From assembly GCF_047948215.1 (NCBI RefSeq), contig NC_134456.1, positions 77,490,515 through 77,554,514 on the forward strand: DNA of 64,000 nt. Direction: 5' to 3'. The translations under genes and the position numbers were made by a program. The notes under the pieces are model-generated. The model saw only the letters and a list, made by a program, of their open reading frames with translations, did no database searches and was not told the origin of the DNA. How positions within the stretch are numbered: the first letter of the stretch is position 1; each line of letters starts with the position of its first letter. The stretch is from Lycorma delicatula (Eukaryota > Arthropoda > Insecta > Hemiptera > Fulgoridae). This document shows, piece by piece, positions 32,756 through 46,334 of this stretch.

Positions 32756-33574
32756 TGATTCAAAAAGGACTATGCAAATTTAAAAGCATGTAAAATTTAT
32801 TTAGCTAACGTACAGATTCGATTGAGGTCTCATTTCATAGCAAAACACCTCAAGTTTTGACTCTAGTACCGAATCCGGCGAACAGTGTTGTTAAGTGTAG
32901 GTACATTTGCTTGTGCAGAACGTGCTTGCTGTGTGTTTTGGTTTCGTGATTTGCAGTCGGTGACTACAGTTCAACGTAATTTTCGTAGAGAATATCGTAG
33001 AGAGTCTCCTAGTAGGTATACAATTTACTATCGGCACCAAATTTTCGTCGGGTCAGGTTGTTCTTCTTCCAGAAACAACGGCTCGTTCTTCCAGGAGGCA
33101 ACCGTAAATTGCATCGTTTATTTGGACATACTTCAGAATTTTCTGATTCCTCAGTTAGACGGTGATGTCCGAGAAGACATCACCATCAAGACGCCATTAC
33201 TATCAGCAAGAGGGCACCACATCACTACCGACTAAAGGTCAATGGATTGGTCGTGAAGTACTAATCGCGTGGCCACCTCGCTTCCCAGGGTTGACCCCGG
33301 TAGATTTTTTCTTCATTAAAGATCGGGTTTATGTACCACGTTTGCCTGCTGATGTTGTTGAGTTAAGGCTTTAACGTCGCAGCTGAAGAGGTAACACGAT
33401 TTTCTGGTTAGTCTGGAATGAAATCGACTTAAGTGGGATGTATGTCTAATTACAAATGGATATCGAACCGAAAAGAACGTTGGGGGGTGAAAACCTTGAT
33501 GTGTTTTTCAATTAAATGAGACCTCAACCGAATCTGTAAGTTATCTCAATAAATTTTAAGTTATTTTTGAATCA
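32756..33574 (+). mobile_element. Internally deleted Tc1/mariner-superfamily element
   Basis: Long imperfect TIRs: the left starts tgattcaaaaa and contains cagattcgattgaggtctca. The right, on the minus strand, starts tgattcaaaaataac and contains cagattcggttgaggtctca. The total is only about 820 bp, against the usual 1.3 kb, because the middle of the transposase is gone. Confidence 0.85.
32870..33530 (+). pseudogene. Transposase relic lacking its central part
   Basis: N-terminal helix-turn-helix region FACAERACCVFWFRDLQSVT, VQRNFRREYRRESPSRYTIY and FVGSGC. Soon afterwards the sequence jumps to the C-terminal half: YLDILQNFLIPQLDGDV, a damaged second-Asp motif (YQQEGTT), WPPRFPGLTPVDFFF (third-Asp region, with Gly replacing the usual Asp after Pro), DRVYVPRLPADVVELR and a C-terminal VWNEIDLSG. 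The first catalytic Asp region (FxDE) is absent. Frame changes occur near 33180 and 33370. A non-autonomous deletion derivative. Confidence 0.85.
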
Positions 33575-36500
33575 TTCAGTACATTGGAATTTCTTCTCCA
33601 GTGCAATCTGTTCTCTAGTAGTTTTGCAAATAGTATCATTTTCACTTACCCTAGAACAGCTTAGTAGTTTACCCTGTGCTCAATAATTAGCACAGTAAAT
33701 TTTAAACTGCGGTTCCATAAAAATTTACTATTAGCTTTTTTCAATTTGTATTCAATAGACAACTTTAAGGGTGAATTCAAAACATACGATTAGTATATTT
33801 AATCTTTGTTTGCCATCATTTCATATAATGTTATCTTTTTTTTTACTTATAAAATGTGTTGCTGTAAAGTGATTTTGTTACATATTGATGTTATATATTA
33901 ATGCTTCATCTTGATTATCCTACGTAAAATTTTATATGATTAGAATAGTTTATTTTTTGCCCTTCTGGGGTATAAATTTCCCTCGTATATGTGTTCTGAA
34001 TATAATACCAATTTTATTGTTTTATTTTTTGTTTTGAAAGTTATTTTACGCCTTATTTTTAAAATTTGTACGCTATGTTTGGAATATTTATGTAATCCGT
34101 ATTAAAATGATGAGACTTTCTTTTTATTACATTTAAATTAACTCATTTCTAAACAATTTTCCTTGTTTAGAAATGAGTTAGTTTTTTATATTTACATTCG
34201 TAGTTTATTTTGTATATTATTAAATACATTAATAATTAGAGAAGAACGGTAAGAGTTGAGGTCTTTCGTCTTATTTTTTTATTACTTGTTATACTGTTAG
34301 GGACGCTAAATATTCTGGAATCCATGATTCTGAAAGATGAGAGTTCAAATGACTAAGAGTTCATTTCTAAAGAAAGTTACCCATTATTACGTTAAAGGAT
34401 TAGACCTGGGTAAAAATCATATTTATATTTTAAATATGGATTGTATCAGTCTTAATTTACGATTTTGTTTCATTATTGATTAAATGCAAAGTGTATTTAA
34501 TTTTATGATTAATAAATAATAAAAGATATTCATTATTAATAAATTGTTTACTTTTAATATCCCATTAAATATTTATGGTTTTTTTAATTTTAAAAAATAC
34601 CCTAATTATTAAATAATCTAATTTTCGTGAAAGGTTAAAAATCAAATCAAAATTAAAACGCCTTAAAGTAATGTAAACTAAACTGATCAAAAATCAATTA
34701 TTTATGTGCTGTTGCGTATAAGACCTGTAAAATATATAACCTTTTTATTCTTTTGTTTTGTAGTCATGATATAGAGTCACAATTTTTGTTTGACTTCAAA
34801 TTTCTAAGAAAGTACCCTCAAACTACAGTATTGTAAATTTCTTGATTTTTCTTGAAAAATTTGTAATTCAGCTAAAAATTAAAAAAAATTAACCAGACCT
34901 TAATTTTATACATAAATATCTATTTATCATGCGCATAATAATATATTTTGAAAAATACAATAATTTAATAATTTTTAAATTTAAATATATGTAGTTTTTT
35001 TTGTTTTTATTTATCTTATTTTTATTTTCATGTAATTCACATTTTTATACTTACATCTGGTCATTGAAAGTAATTTTATACTTGGCTTTCATTATTTACT
35101 TTCTTATAAATATTTCATTCATTTTAAAATAATAATAATAAACTGGTTGTTAATCATGTATAATACTCTTTTTTGCAGTTAAAAATAGAATAATTTTTCT
35201 TATAAATTAATTAAACTATATGCAAAATATCTAGTTCTATTAAATTGGATCTGATTTTGGTGTTTAATCGAAAATAATACTAGCTTCCCGAAGCTACTAG
35301 TTATTAACCAGGGAAATATTCCCAGTATGTATGCATAGGCAATAGGCAGAAGAGGTTAGTAACTAGTCCATAATTAGTATTACACTACTGTATATCCGAA
35401 TAATTCCGTTGACCTAGTTAATCATAATCCGTAACAAAAAGCAATCTTACGCGAGTCCAGTGAAAAAAATTAGAAATGCCAGTTTTCTGTTTGAAATTTA
35501 TTGCTAGACAAAACTCACAGACCTGTCAAAACGCATATATTTAGGATAATAATAAAGTGTGGATACCCTTAAATAAATGTTCAATTAAATATACGAAAAT
35601 CAAAATATTGTATCTCAGTTTCTATCTCGAAACGATCTACTTTTTGGTAAGAGACTATAATATCCAAATCTCTAGAGAACTCCCATGAAGTCAGGATTTT
35701 TTAATGGTAAGAGAAGGTTTTTTAATCCTAATTTTAAACGATATTGAAAAAAAATTGATCCAATAAACTTTGTGTTACGATAAATCTGCCCGAAATTGCT
35801 ATCATTTGACGGTTTTCATAATTACACATCATAAAACAGGTTTATAGTAAATTACTTCTCAACAGTGAAACAGTATAAAAAAACATAAGTAGATAAATAA
35901 AAGAAATTTAATTTTCTGCGCCGAAAATTCTGTTGAAGCAACTTTTACCGGAAACGAAAAGATTTATTTTATTTGAATATAGAGGTGCGTTCCTCTACAT
36001 GATGACCCTGAATAGTTTGAAGATTTTTAAGACCATCAACTAATCTAAATAGAAGAATATCGGTACGATTCATAAACTAGTTTGAACATTTAGAAGACAT
36101 TACTTTCCCCTAAAAAATTTCAAGCAATTAACGGACAAGATGAAAACATTCGGAAAAATTCTTTTCCGAATACTTCTTCTTTCTTTATTTCTGCTATACT
36201 CCATATAGTAGAAAGGACCATGGCAACAAGCCATGCGTTCGAACCATCGGATTCTGGAGACCCAATCCAACATATAAGAAGTAATCGGAACGTTCACTTG
36301 AAATCCACCTTTTAAATTAAGACAAATCTCGCTCACGAGAAAATTAATTCAAATAATTTGATTTCTATTCTGAAAGTTAGTTTAAATCAATTTATTGCTT
36401 TGTAAAAAAAAAAAAATAAAAAAATAAAAGAGAAAACGAATACACCAGTATTATAAGAAATATTTCTTCCTCGACCTAACCAAGGTCTTCCACCTATTTT

Positions 36501-36994
36501 CAAAATGTTTAACAAATATAGATGATACAAATGAAAAAAAAAATAATGTAGAATAATTATAAAATTTTCAAGAGTGAAAAACCTTTAACGGGACAAAAAA
36601 TTTTATCTGTGCTGAAATCTATTTTTCATTAATACAATATTGATCAAAATAATGATATTAAATAAAATAAATGACTTTTAATGATTAAAATCGTTATGAG
36701 AAAAGAAAGCTTTATATAATCATAATACTTATAAATTCTATTTAAAACATACATGTCGTTACTAAAAATAATAATACTCCCTAGCAGCTTATAATAAATT
36801 ATCTCACCACTCCAAATACTCCCTTTACCAATGTTAAAAATTTTCAGCACAGATAAAAAAGCTGACACCACAGTTGTAGGACTTTCCCGCCACGCGTCTT
36901 TTTTCTGATGCACGGCTTACACACACAACCTAATTTAAAATATTTATCATTTTATTTAAATACAATATTTTTTTGTTTAATTAATAATTCTAAC
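33575..36994. other. AT-rich spacer, no element recognised
   Basis: Includes a perfect hairpin at 34139-34180, listed separately. ORFs at 36100-36336 and 36644-36913 (minus) have no family features and are rejected. A patch at 35270-35420 (agcttcccgaagctactag) is unidentified. Confidence 0.4.
34139..34180. repeat. Perfect 18-bp hairpin
   Basis: taactcatttctaaacaa (34139-34156) and its exact complement (34163-34180), separated by ttttcc. Stable stem of 18 bp with no mismatch. The role is unknown. Confidence 0.9.
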
Positions 36995-37160
36995 TAAAGG
37001 GAGCGCGCATACCGTATTTCATTCGCGCGGGTGTGGCGGTACTAGCGACCACCTGCGACATTACAACATAGAAGACGACTACAGCAGCTGTACGTCAGTG
37101 CTACACTAGCGCTCCGTGTGGTGGAGAGGAGGTACTAATGACACACTATACCCACTTAGC
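36995..37160. other. GC- and CpG-rich island
   Basis: About 150 bp of GC- and CpG-rich sequence (gagcgcgcataccgtatttc, cattcgcgcgggtgtggcgg, agcgctccgtgtggtggaga) in DNA that is otherwise strongly AT-rich. There is no ORF. It may be a promoter-like element or the remnant of a GC-rich transposon. A further 280 bp (37160-37440) of unrelated non-coding sequence follows up to the SINE. Confidence 0.45.
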
Positions 37161-37439
37161 CAATAGTTTATTTAGAGCATTTTTTGGGGCGGGGTGCGAT
37201 TTTGCGAAACATTTTTTTTGGAAATATTATTATTTAATAATTATTAACAGATGCGCCTAAAAAAATAAGTCCTTAATTAGGCGAAATCTCGAGATAATGA
37301 TGGTGACGTTGCTCTATATTCTCACCCCCTTGATATTTTAAGTTGAAAATTAATGGCATCAATGCTCCATATATAGAAGTAATCTGCCCAAGTTTTGTAA
37401 AAATTGGTCAAGTAGTTCTGGAGATATAAGGTGATTTAC

Positions 37440-37735
37440 ACCGGCTTGATCAAGTGGTGAACGCGTCTTCCCAAATCAGCTGATTTGGAAGTCGAGAGTT
37501 ACAGCGTTCAAGTCCTGGTAAAGCCAGTTATTTTTACACGGATTTGAATACTAGATCGTGGATACCGGTGTTCTTTGGTGGTTGGGTTTCAATTAACCAC
37601 ACATCTCAGGAATGGTCGAACTGAGAATGTATAAGACTGCACTTCATTTACACTCATACATATCATCCTCATTCATCCTCTGAAGAATTATATAAACGGT
37701 AGTTACCGGAGGCTAAACAGGAAAAAGAGAGAGTA
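37440..37735 (+). mobile_element. SINE-2, full length
   Basis: tRNA-like head with A-box-like tgatcaagtggtgaacgcgt and B-box gcgttcaagtcctgg, separated by a long arm (aaatcagctgatttgg). The middle block is ataccggtgttctttggtgg, tttcaattaaccacacatct, caggaatggtcgaactgaga. The tail is cattcatcctctgaag and ggaggctaaacaggaaaaag. The copy lies immediately upstream of the RT relic. Confidence 0.9.
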
Positions 37736-37747
37736 AACCTACATACG

Positions 37748-38865
37748 ATGTGTCTTCCTACAGACCATTAGGTCTTTTACTGATTCTATCGAAGCTGTTC
37801 GAGAAACTGTTTTTTCGAAGATTATGGCTGACATTGGAGCGGGAAAAAGTTACTGCAGATCATCAGTTGGAATTCAGAACTGGTCATTCTATCATTGAAC
37901 AATTATACAGGGCTGTCAATGTCATTACGAAGTGCCTAGAAAAGAAGAGGTTCGACGGCCTTCTTGGATGTTCAGCAAGCCTTCAACACGGTCTGGTTAC
38001 CTGGTCTGCTTCATAAGCTTAAATGCAGCCTTCCTCAACTGTTCTACCTGGTTTTTCAACTCGAGGGGCATTTTTCCCTGGTCAGATGCAACGATGAGTT
38101 ACCTGGATTCTTTGACATTAGATAAGGTATTCCAAAAGGCTCCGTCAGAACCATCAGTCCTGTACTCTATCTTCACTGCGGAGCTTCCAGCTCTGCACCA
38201 TATCACCGACACGTTTTCTGATGATACAGCAATCCTGATTGTTGACGGAGATCCACAATTAGCCTCAGGAAAGCTACAATCGGTATTCGACTTGATTGGT
38301 GTACGGTTTAAAAATTAAGGTGAATTTAGAAAAGTCAAGTCGTATTACGTTTGCGATGAGAAGAGGTGACTGTCCCAGAGTCCAGCTAGACGGCTTTTTC
38401 ATCTCACACTCTAATCGCGTTAGGTACCTTGTGCTCCTCTACTTTGGTCGTCGTTTGACGTGAAAATGCCACACGAGAGAAAAAAGAAACAGACACGAGA
38501 TGTAAGAAGCTTATTGGTTGTTAGGTAGGAATTCACACTTGTTGCTGTCCAACAAACTTTTAATATGGAAGGGGATTCTAAAACGGATTTGGACATATAG
38601 CATAGAATTATAGGGTACAAAAAACAAGAGTAACGTTGAGATTATACAACGGTTCCAGAATAAGTTGGTAATATCCATTGCAAAGGCACCGTGGTTCGTA
38701 CAAAGAAATTCACGACTACCTAGAATTTCCTTATGTTTGCGAAGAACATAAGCAGTTAGACAATCATGTGAACTTTCTAGCAGTTAATCTTCTAGACTAC
38801 AACGAGGATATCCCGCGACTAAAATGCTTACATGTGATGGATTTGGGGGAATTTGAGTGATTCTT
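37748..38865 (+). pseudogene. Jockey-type LINE reverse transcriptase relic
   Basis: Fragments in order: SSYRPLGLLLILSKLFEKLF (RT block near the start of the palm), DHQLEFRTGHSIIEQLYRAV, then after a frame change the DVQQAF equivalent; ELPGFFDI, IPKGS (for GVPQGSVLGP), FTAELPALH, FSDDTAIL (catalytic F/YADD box, about 38213-38239) and GDPQLASGKLQS. Next are VNLEKSSRITFAMRRGDCPR and VQLDG, a degraded YLG..LD..LTW region, EIIQRFQNKLVISIAKAPWF and AVNLLD with LKCLHV near the 3' end. Frame changes and stops are frequent. Only about 1.1 kb of ORF2 remains: no endonuclease is upstream and no poly-A tail was identified. Confidence 0.88.
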
Positions 38866-40960
38866 AAGGTGGTTCTACATAACATAAGTGATGAGCATCT
38901 TCCTATGCCTTAATGAGGAGCTTCGCTTCTTTCTATTTATCTCCATGAGCTTGTTAAGTTACAGTTTGTCTTTGTCTGTAGTTTAATGGTGTTATAAATT
39001 TTGTTTTTTTGTTTTTTATTAAGCCTTTGTGAACTTACTTGGTGTTCTTACTTGGTCTTATTAAGTGCAAATATGTATTTAATTAAGTCTTTTTTTTTGT
39101 ATATGTACGTTTTATTGAGGGTGGGTGTTAGTTGGAAACTCTTTATCGTATTTTTTATAATACGATTTACATGTTCTTCAATCAAAACGGTTTTTAAAAT
39201 TGCGAGGCAAGAAAAAAAAGAATTTCACATGCGCTTAATTTTGAGTTTTGTAAAAAAAAGAGGTCTAGACAGAAATGTGATTGAAAAGTAAAATATAACT
39301 CCCTTCAAAATTTTAATGTTATTTCGTAGAAATTTATCAAGCTTTTAACTAATCGGGAAACACAACGATTAAGTCTTTTCACTTTCTTTGTGTCGTGGAA
39401 GGTATTGTTAATCACATTAAACTTGGATTTTTAACTACTGTTGAGTGCTGTTGTATGTAAAACAAGCTGCATGTTAATCATTTTGTTGCAAGAGTTAGTG
39501 TATGTCCGCCGGTCTTGAGTGAACTATTTAATTTAGCAGTAATTAAAAAAGATATTTTACAAATACTACATTAAATCTGATATATCATACTTTATTGCTC
39601 AACATACATTCTTACAGAACAACTTATTGATCTATTCTACTCCTAATTGAATTGTTCGATTTTTTAAAAGATTATTAACTGGAAATCCGTTAGTCCAAGT
39701 ATTGTAAAATTGAGCGAGAAAAATAACAGATTAATTATCAAGCAGTTCATAGGATGAATTAATTTTTTTTTTGGCGTTATTTTCACACGAATGCTATGTA
39801 AGTTAGAGTAAAAAATATTTTAAAAAAACATTTCTGTTGTTTTTTCAATTTCAAAAAAAATTCTAAACTGAAATTAAATAATTTAATCGAGATTATCTGG
39901 GTAGTAATTAAAGTGTAATTCACCGAAGAGAATTTACCCTTGTTATGAAACGAGTTATTAGAAACTTATCAACCAAGACATAGAAAATTAAGTATAAAAA
40001 AAGTTAATATAGATTTGTTTTGAAAGAATTTATGTATTCTGTACTGAAATTACCAGAGTTACGAATAAATAATCAGTTGTTGATTTACATTGTATGATGA
40101 GTTAGTGAAGTTAAAAGTCAACAACAATAAGATGTAAGTTTTGTTGCCGTAAGATAAATTAAATAGAGTTCTGCAGCTTAAAAAAATAGTATAGTATTAC
40201 TGATTTGCGGATAAGTATGTGTACGTCATGAGAGAACAAACGTTTTTGAGTGTATTAAAATATTAAAGTTGTAAGGAAAAAGAGTGGTAGGGGTGTAAAG
40301 TTCGAGAGTGAAAGGAAAACTGTATCTATAAAAAAAGGATCATTCAGCATATTGAGAACGTACGTACGTTTATCAATGTTACGTTACAAAATATAACTGA
40401 CAACTTTAGCAGCATGGAAGGAATGTCGGGATATCCATTTATATTTTAAGATCTGGCGAAGTAATACCATTACTAGTGAGGATATACTTCGCTAGCAGAA
40501 TGTAGGGTAAACCAAACTTTATTTAACCTCTACAACAATTGAATATTTTTTGGGGCAACCATTTTTTTCTTAATCTATGCTGTTATAGAAATAATTTAAT
40601 ATTATCTTTAATTTAGAATTAAAAATAATTTATATCATAATATTATGAATATGATTGCCGAAGAATATCATTGTTAAAATTATTTCTTATGTTTATAAAA
40701 CTTATAAATCATAAGTAACTCTTCTAGCTATCGCGTTGTCAATACCAATCGCCAACCGTAAACTTATAATGGGATACTATTATTAGAAGAGATACGGTTT
40801 CCTTCACACACAAACACACACCTGTATTTCTAATTTCTTTTCTATACTGTTGAAAATTGGCGCCGATTCTTTTAACAATTTAAGCCTTGATTTCTTGTTA
40901 TTATAAATATTTTATTGCGATTAAAATATTATTTATATATATAAAATATTAATTGTTTGA
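38866..40960. other. Spacer, possibly LINE 3' UTR then AT-rich DNA
   Basis: 38866-39000 may be the 3' UTR of the RT relic (gatgagcatcttcctatgcc). The rest is AT-rich with no recognised feature. Confidence 0.35.
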
Positions 40961-43900
40961 ATACGATTGAAATATAACATTAATTATAACTGTTTCATGG
41001 TAATTGTAAATATTTCTGTAAGTGAAACGACTGGAACAGAATTAGAACTGGAACTGCACTGCCGTAGAACCGGTATAGGACTGCGTATGAATGTAGGGAA
41101 GAGCTTGTGTGTGTGTGTGGAACGTTCCTTGTTCGTTCCTTTTTCTAGTTAAGTCGGTGGAAGAAATATGAAAGCATTTAGTTGTTTTTTCAATAGTGAT
41201 CAGAAGATAGCAGAAAGCAAGGGCTCTTTGATTGTCAAATCTGTCCAAAAACACGCTAGAAAAGCGAAAGAGAAAATAATTAGTAAAAACTAATTATGTA
41301 CTTGTTCCTGTGTACATAGAAATTTAAATTAAGCACCGTTGCACTATACTGTTTTTAAGCGGATATTTTATTAAATTATTATCTAATATTACTAAAAAAT
41401 ATTATCAGTATTGACATTTTATTATTTATTCTGTTAAACCATGTACCGTATTCTTGAATATGATAAAAAGTGGAATTAGATTATTATTCTGCTTCTAGCT
41501 ATTCTATTTGATCCATTTTTTTCTGTTCTTTTATTTTACAGAAAACTTTCACCATGACCTTGAAAACGACCAGAAAAAAGTTTCTGGAGGGAGCACTCCC
41601 ATAATTTTAACTACGAGTCGCCACTGCTTTTCTTGCATCTCATTTTTTTGTAGTAGTCATCTTGTTGTGATTCCAGCGTCCTTCCTGTAATATGTGTTTT
41701 TGTTCCATATGCGAGTAGTGTTAAGTTACTCACAAAACACTTCACTATTTTTTATTTGATTTGATTATTTAGTGACAAACACAGAATTTTCTCTTTTCGT
41801 TCTAGAATTTGTACAATTTAAAAAAAAATGTTATCCCAATTAAACAAGTTTCAAGTGATATTGCCACCTAGATATATATTTTTTTATTTATTCATTTATC
41901 TATATATTCATTTTTTAGCAAAACTACCTGGATATATATATATACGTATAGATTTCTCTGGGGATTGTAAAGAGAATGGGCGCCTGCTGCCTGCAGGAGT
42001 CTGAGGGTACTTCTTTGAGAGAGTTGTTAGTCTCAATTTGTTTTCCGATTTCTCTATTAACAACTCATCCTTTTTTCATCATCCGTTCCTTCTCTTATTC
42101 GTCATAGCTTTTTTCCCAGGTGATTTCCAGAGGGTATTTCCTTAATATCCATCGTATCCGGGTTAAGAATATTAATTACCTCTTTCACCTACTTCTTTGG
42201 TGATCGTATGATTTAAAGAGGATGGCTGTACCTACAGATCTTCTGAGATTTTTTGCTTTTTATCCTTTGTAAAAAAAGCTCATTCTAGAGCAGAGCTACT
42301 AATCAGGTAAAGCTAGACTTTCTAATACTGTATAAGAAATGGATTTTATTATGTTTACTATTAAAAATATTCTAAATCGTTTTAGAAAAAAAAAAATGAT
42401 GAATAAAAATAAAATTATAAATAATAAAATGTGGATTCTTTTCTGACCTTAACAAGGAAAAAATTAAAATGAAGCCGAAAATCTTTAAAAGGTGGCTACC
42501 CACTTTTTAACATGGCTACCCATGTTAACAAAAAAAAAAAAAATATCTATACATTTTGGCTTATGAATTTTTACACAATAATTATTATTTCATTATCGAT
42601 TTTTTTAAGTGTTAAGTTTTTGTTTGATCCTTAACATCAAGAAAATCCTTTCTATTCCACTTTACTTATCTAGACGATTACTCTACAAATATGATGAATT
42701 AAGAAAAGAATTTATTTAATGAACTTATTTGTTTATCTTTTTTAAATACTAATTCAGCTTTAATTTTGTAATATTTTATTTTACTAGAAACAAGATTTAG
42801 TCAAAACAGTGGCCACACAATGGACTTTATTATAATAGTTTCAAATTTCAGTGAAATTGAATTTAATCAAATTATAATACCAAAGTTTTATGAGAAATTG
42901 ATGGAAAGATAGGCTACCGTTAAATGATAAAATTGAGGTAATTACTTTCTATTAGTCTACCTAAAACAGTACGTATTTGTAAGAACACGTAGTTGTAATT
43001 TTATCAGTGAAATAATTAAATTTGGGTTTATTATTGGTGATATATTAAAGGTTTTCATTTCACCACAAAAAAAATGGCTAGAAAGCCCCTTTTAATCAAA
43101 AATCTGTATGAATAATGGTTATTTATTATACTGGAGGTGTTCTAACGCCATATAGTCATTTTTCTTTTCTGAAATAACTTGATTTTATTAAATACATTTT
43201 CTCTCATCTAAAATAAATAAAACTAAGTTTTAAGATAACATTAAATGACGGATTGTTTGGAAATTAAATGGATTTCGGTCACAAGTGAAAAAAATGATAA
43301 AAAATTAAATTCAAATTTTAATCGTAAGTCAAGTGTGTAAAAATATAATAGTTTTATACCGTAATAGTTTTTATAACCAAATTGAAGTAAGTTACACACG
43401 AAAATAAGCCAAATATTTTATAGAATAATAAACACCCCAAGTCGGGCTTTATAAGGAAAGTGAGGAGATTTATTTCTCACATTAACTGCTGCAAGATGGC
43501 TAGATGAAGATAATCGCAGCCTTCTACAGTGAAGCTGGTATTCCAGATCGGTATAAACTATAAAACTTAACAGTTTTTGAAATTCTTTACAAAATTATCG
43601 AGAACTACTGAAAACTAACAGACTAATCTCTGTCTCCTCTAACTGTTTATATGTTTTTTATTTCTTTCTACAACTAAATCCTCTATAATTCTGTTTATCG
43701 GTGAATTATTTAACCAAGAGTTCCTTAGTTAAGCCAGCGGTAGAACACCTCTTCTAGAGAAAGTATATTAAAGGCCATTATTTTATCTCCGATTTTTTTA
43801 TAATATCTTTTAACATAAGAGTTGTTACGTTTCAAATTTGTTAATTTCTCCCTTCCTCTCTTGAATTATCCTCGCCTTAACGTAAAAAGTGATGTAATTT

Positions 43901-45050
43901 TCATGGGCAATCATATATTTGCTAACCTTCCCTTATTTCCAACTCGTTTACCGTGATTTTTCCTCCTATTTCTCATCGTATCTGGTCGAGTTAACCTACG
44001 TTCTTTCAATAAACTCCCCCTTTATTTTAATATGTGTCTCATCTCTCATTGTTTTCTTATTCCTGCCAAATAAAAGTTATCTTTTAAAAAATGGGAAATT
44101 TTTAGTGTTTGTTCTGCCAGTTGCAAATGTATATATTTATCCTTAATAAACGTAATAGTGTGTCTAATCTCTTCAAACATCTAATATTAAGTCTGTTCGA
44201 CTTTTCTATATATCGCATTTTTCCGACAAAAAGCTTTCTAATTCTTAAATATTTATATTTGATTGTAATATATTTCTTACACGACTACCGTCTAGCAGAT
44301 ATGTACAAAGAACTTCTTTGTGGAAGTCTGAGTTTATTGTTTGTTCTTATTTTATACATACTTTTCAATTTTTCAACACTAAAATTCATTCCTTTTGATT
44401 TAATATTATTTATTCTTCTATCGATGAATCTTCCACTATTTTTTTAAAACTCAAATATAATTTCAGCTAAAAATATATCATCGCCTATATGCAAGTTATT
44501 TAATAACTCTTTTCTTTCTACATATAATTAAAAATAGAAATAATTTTAAATTTTATTGATCGTTTAATTAAAACATAAATATGAAAAAGTAATTTATCGT
44601 AAATTAATTATCAATTATTAAAAATTTCTAAATAGGAAGTTGAAATTGATAATAAAAGGAATAAAAAACGCATGATGTTATACGTTAAATATATCTTATT
44701 AAGAAAAAAAATTGAAATTAAAAAAAATGTAAGACTTATGTATTGATTTCACCGTATGTGACTTTTTTCATTATGTAGAACGAGATTCATACCAGATGTA
44801 TGAATACAGCTACATTACAATTGTAAAAAAATAAACAACTTAGACCGTTTAAAGTTATTAACTTAAAACTTTAAATTATATTTATAAAATTAACTGTAAA
44901 CTTAGATATAAACTTATAGTTAAATTTTAAATTACCTTAAAACCTGTTACTACTTAAGTATTACTTGGTATAAATTTTATTGTACACCTAATTTCAGTTG
45001 ACAGAACTGTATTAGAAAACATAATGTTCGTTTTACATACTTTTTTCCAA
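40961..45050. other. Mostly AT-rich, no gene recognised
   Basis: Less AT-rich patches at 41030-41260, 41540-41690, 41950-42250, 43440-43560 and 43740-44450 were read in six frames without a recognisable family. A 112-codon plus ORF at 44109-44447 is Leu/Phe/Ile-rich, as expected from T-rich DNA, and is not supported. Minus-strand reading of 43600-44450 has scattered charged segments broken by stops, possibly a very old LINE relic. Confidence 0.35.
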
Positions 45051-45735
45051 TAAAAAAAATCTGATGTGGACACCACATGTCTTCCTTGTACGCCTATTAA
45101 ATTACATATACATCTTTATTTAAAATGAAAAGTACATAGAATTTTATTTCATTAATAACATCTGATATTTTTTCATATTTCTTTTTGTTTTATTGTTATC
45201 GGAGGTTAATAATTATTAATAAATCAGTATATTTAAATTAAAAAAAAAGTTAAAAAAAGGAGAAGTCAGATTTGAACCGATGCGCCTTCCCGTTGTAAGA
45301 TCCAAGTATTCCATTAATTAAAATTTTATTTGGCTCTAACTCTGGAACCAATGAAAATAAGTACCACTATGATATTTCGTTGAAAAGCTCTCAATGACGG
45401 CTTATTACTGCAGTTAAGAAATAGTCCAAAATCCAAAATTTCTGGATTTTGGGCTTTTGTAGACACTTTTGGTTCAGTCGATTGCAATCAAAAGGTGAGA
45501 TGCACAACTAGATGTTACAACAGTCCTAAATCCAAAATTTCAACATCCTAGGTTAATCGTTTTTGAGTTATGCGAGATTCATACTTACATACAGACGTCA
45601 CGCCGAAACTAGTCAAAATGGATTCAAATGGATTTAGGGATGGTCAGAATGGAAATTTCCGCAGGAATTTGAAAACCGAAATTTTTCGCGATCACAATAC
45701 TTCCTTTACTTCGTACTCGGAAGTAATTATTGAAC
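45051..45735 (-). repeat. Repeat B, inverted copy
   Basis: Starts aaatctgatgtggacaccac and ends ttcgcgatcacaatacttcc..tacttcg. Near full length, facing the next B copy head to head. Confidence 0.9.
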
Positions 45736-45763
45736 TACTTCAAAGTAAATTTTATCGTCCACG

Positions 45764-46299
45764 ATTTTTACTTCCTTGTACGAAGTAAAGGAAGTATTGT
45801 TTGTCATCGCGAAAAATTTCGGTTTTCAGATTTCAACGGAAATATCCATTTTGACCATCTCTTAATCCATTTTGACTAGTTTCGGCGTGTTTCTGTACGT
45901 ATGTTTGTATTATGTACGTACGTATTTATCCTGCGTAACTCAAAAACGAATTAGCCGTAGAATGTTGAAATTTTGGATTTAGAACTGTTGTAACATCTAG
46001 TTATGCACGTCCGCTTTTGTTTGCAATGAAATGAACCAAAAGTGTCAAAAAAGCCCAAAATAAACAAAATTGGCCCCAAAAAATCCAAATAAGCCCAAAA
46101 TCCAAACAAATCTGAATTTTAGGCCTTTTCTTAACTCCAGTAATAAACCCTCATTGAGACCTTTTATACCAGAAGTGGTATTTATTTTCATTGGTTCCAG
46201 AGTTATAGCCAAACAAAATTTTAATTTTAATTAATAAAATATTTGAATCTTAGGGAAAGGCACATGGTTTGAACCAGACTTCATCTCCTTTTTTTACCC

Positions 46300-46334
<35 letters not shown>

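Noticed and set aside
33162..33374. Separate 70-codon gene
   Set aside because: It is the frameshifted C-terminal part of the transposase relic that starts at 32870.
36100..36336. 78-codon minus ORF near 36.2 kb as an exon of the Ig gene
   Set aside because: No Ig cysteine/tryptophan pattern and no matching splice sites; the residue pattern gives no family.
44109..44447. 112-codon plus-strand ORF as a membrane protein
   Set aside because: The Leu/Ile/Phe richness follows from T-rich DNA, with no start context, motif or splice evidence.
45570..45788. 72-codon ORF
   Set aside because: It is contained in two repeat B copies; the same sequence is broken by stops in other B copies.
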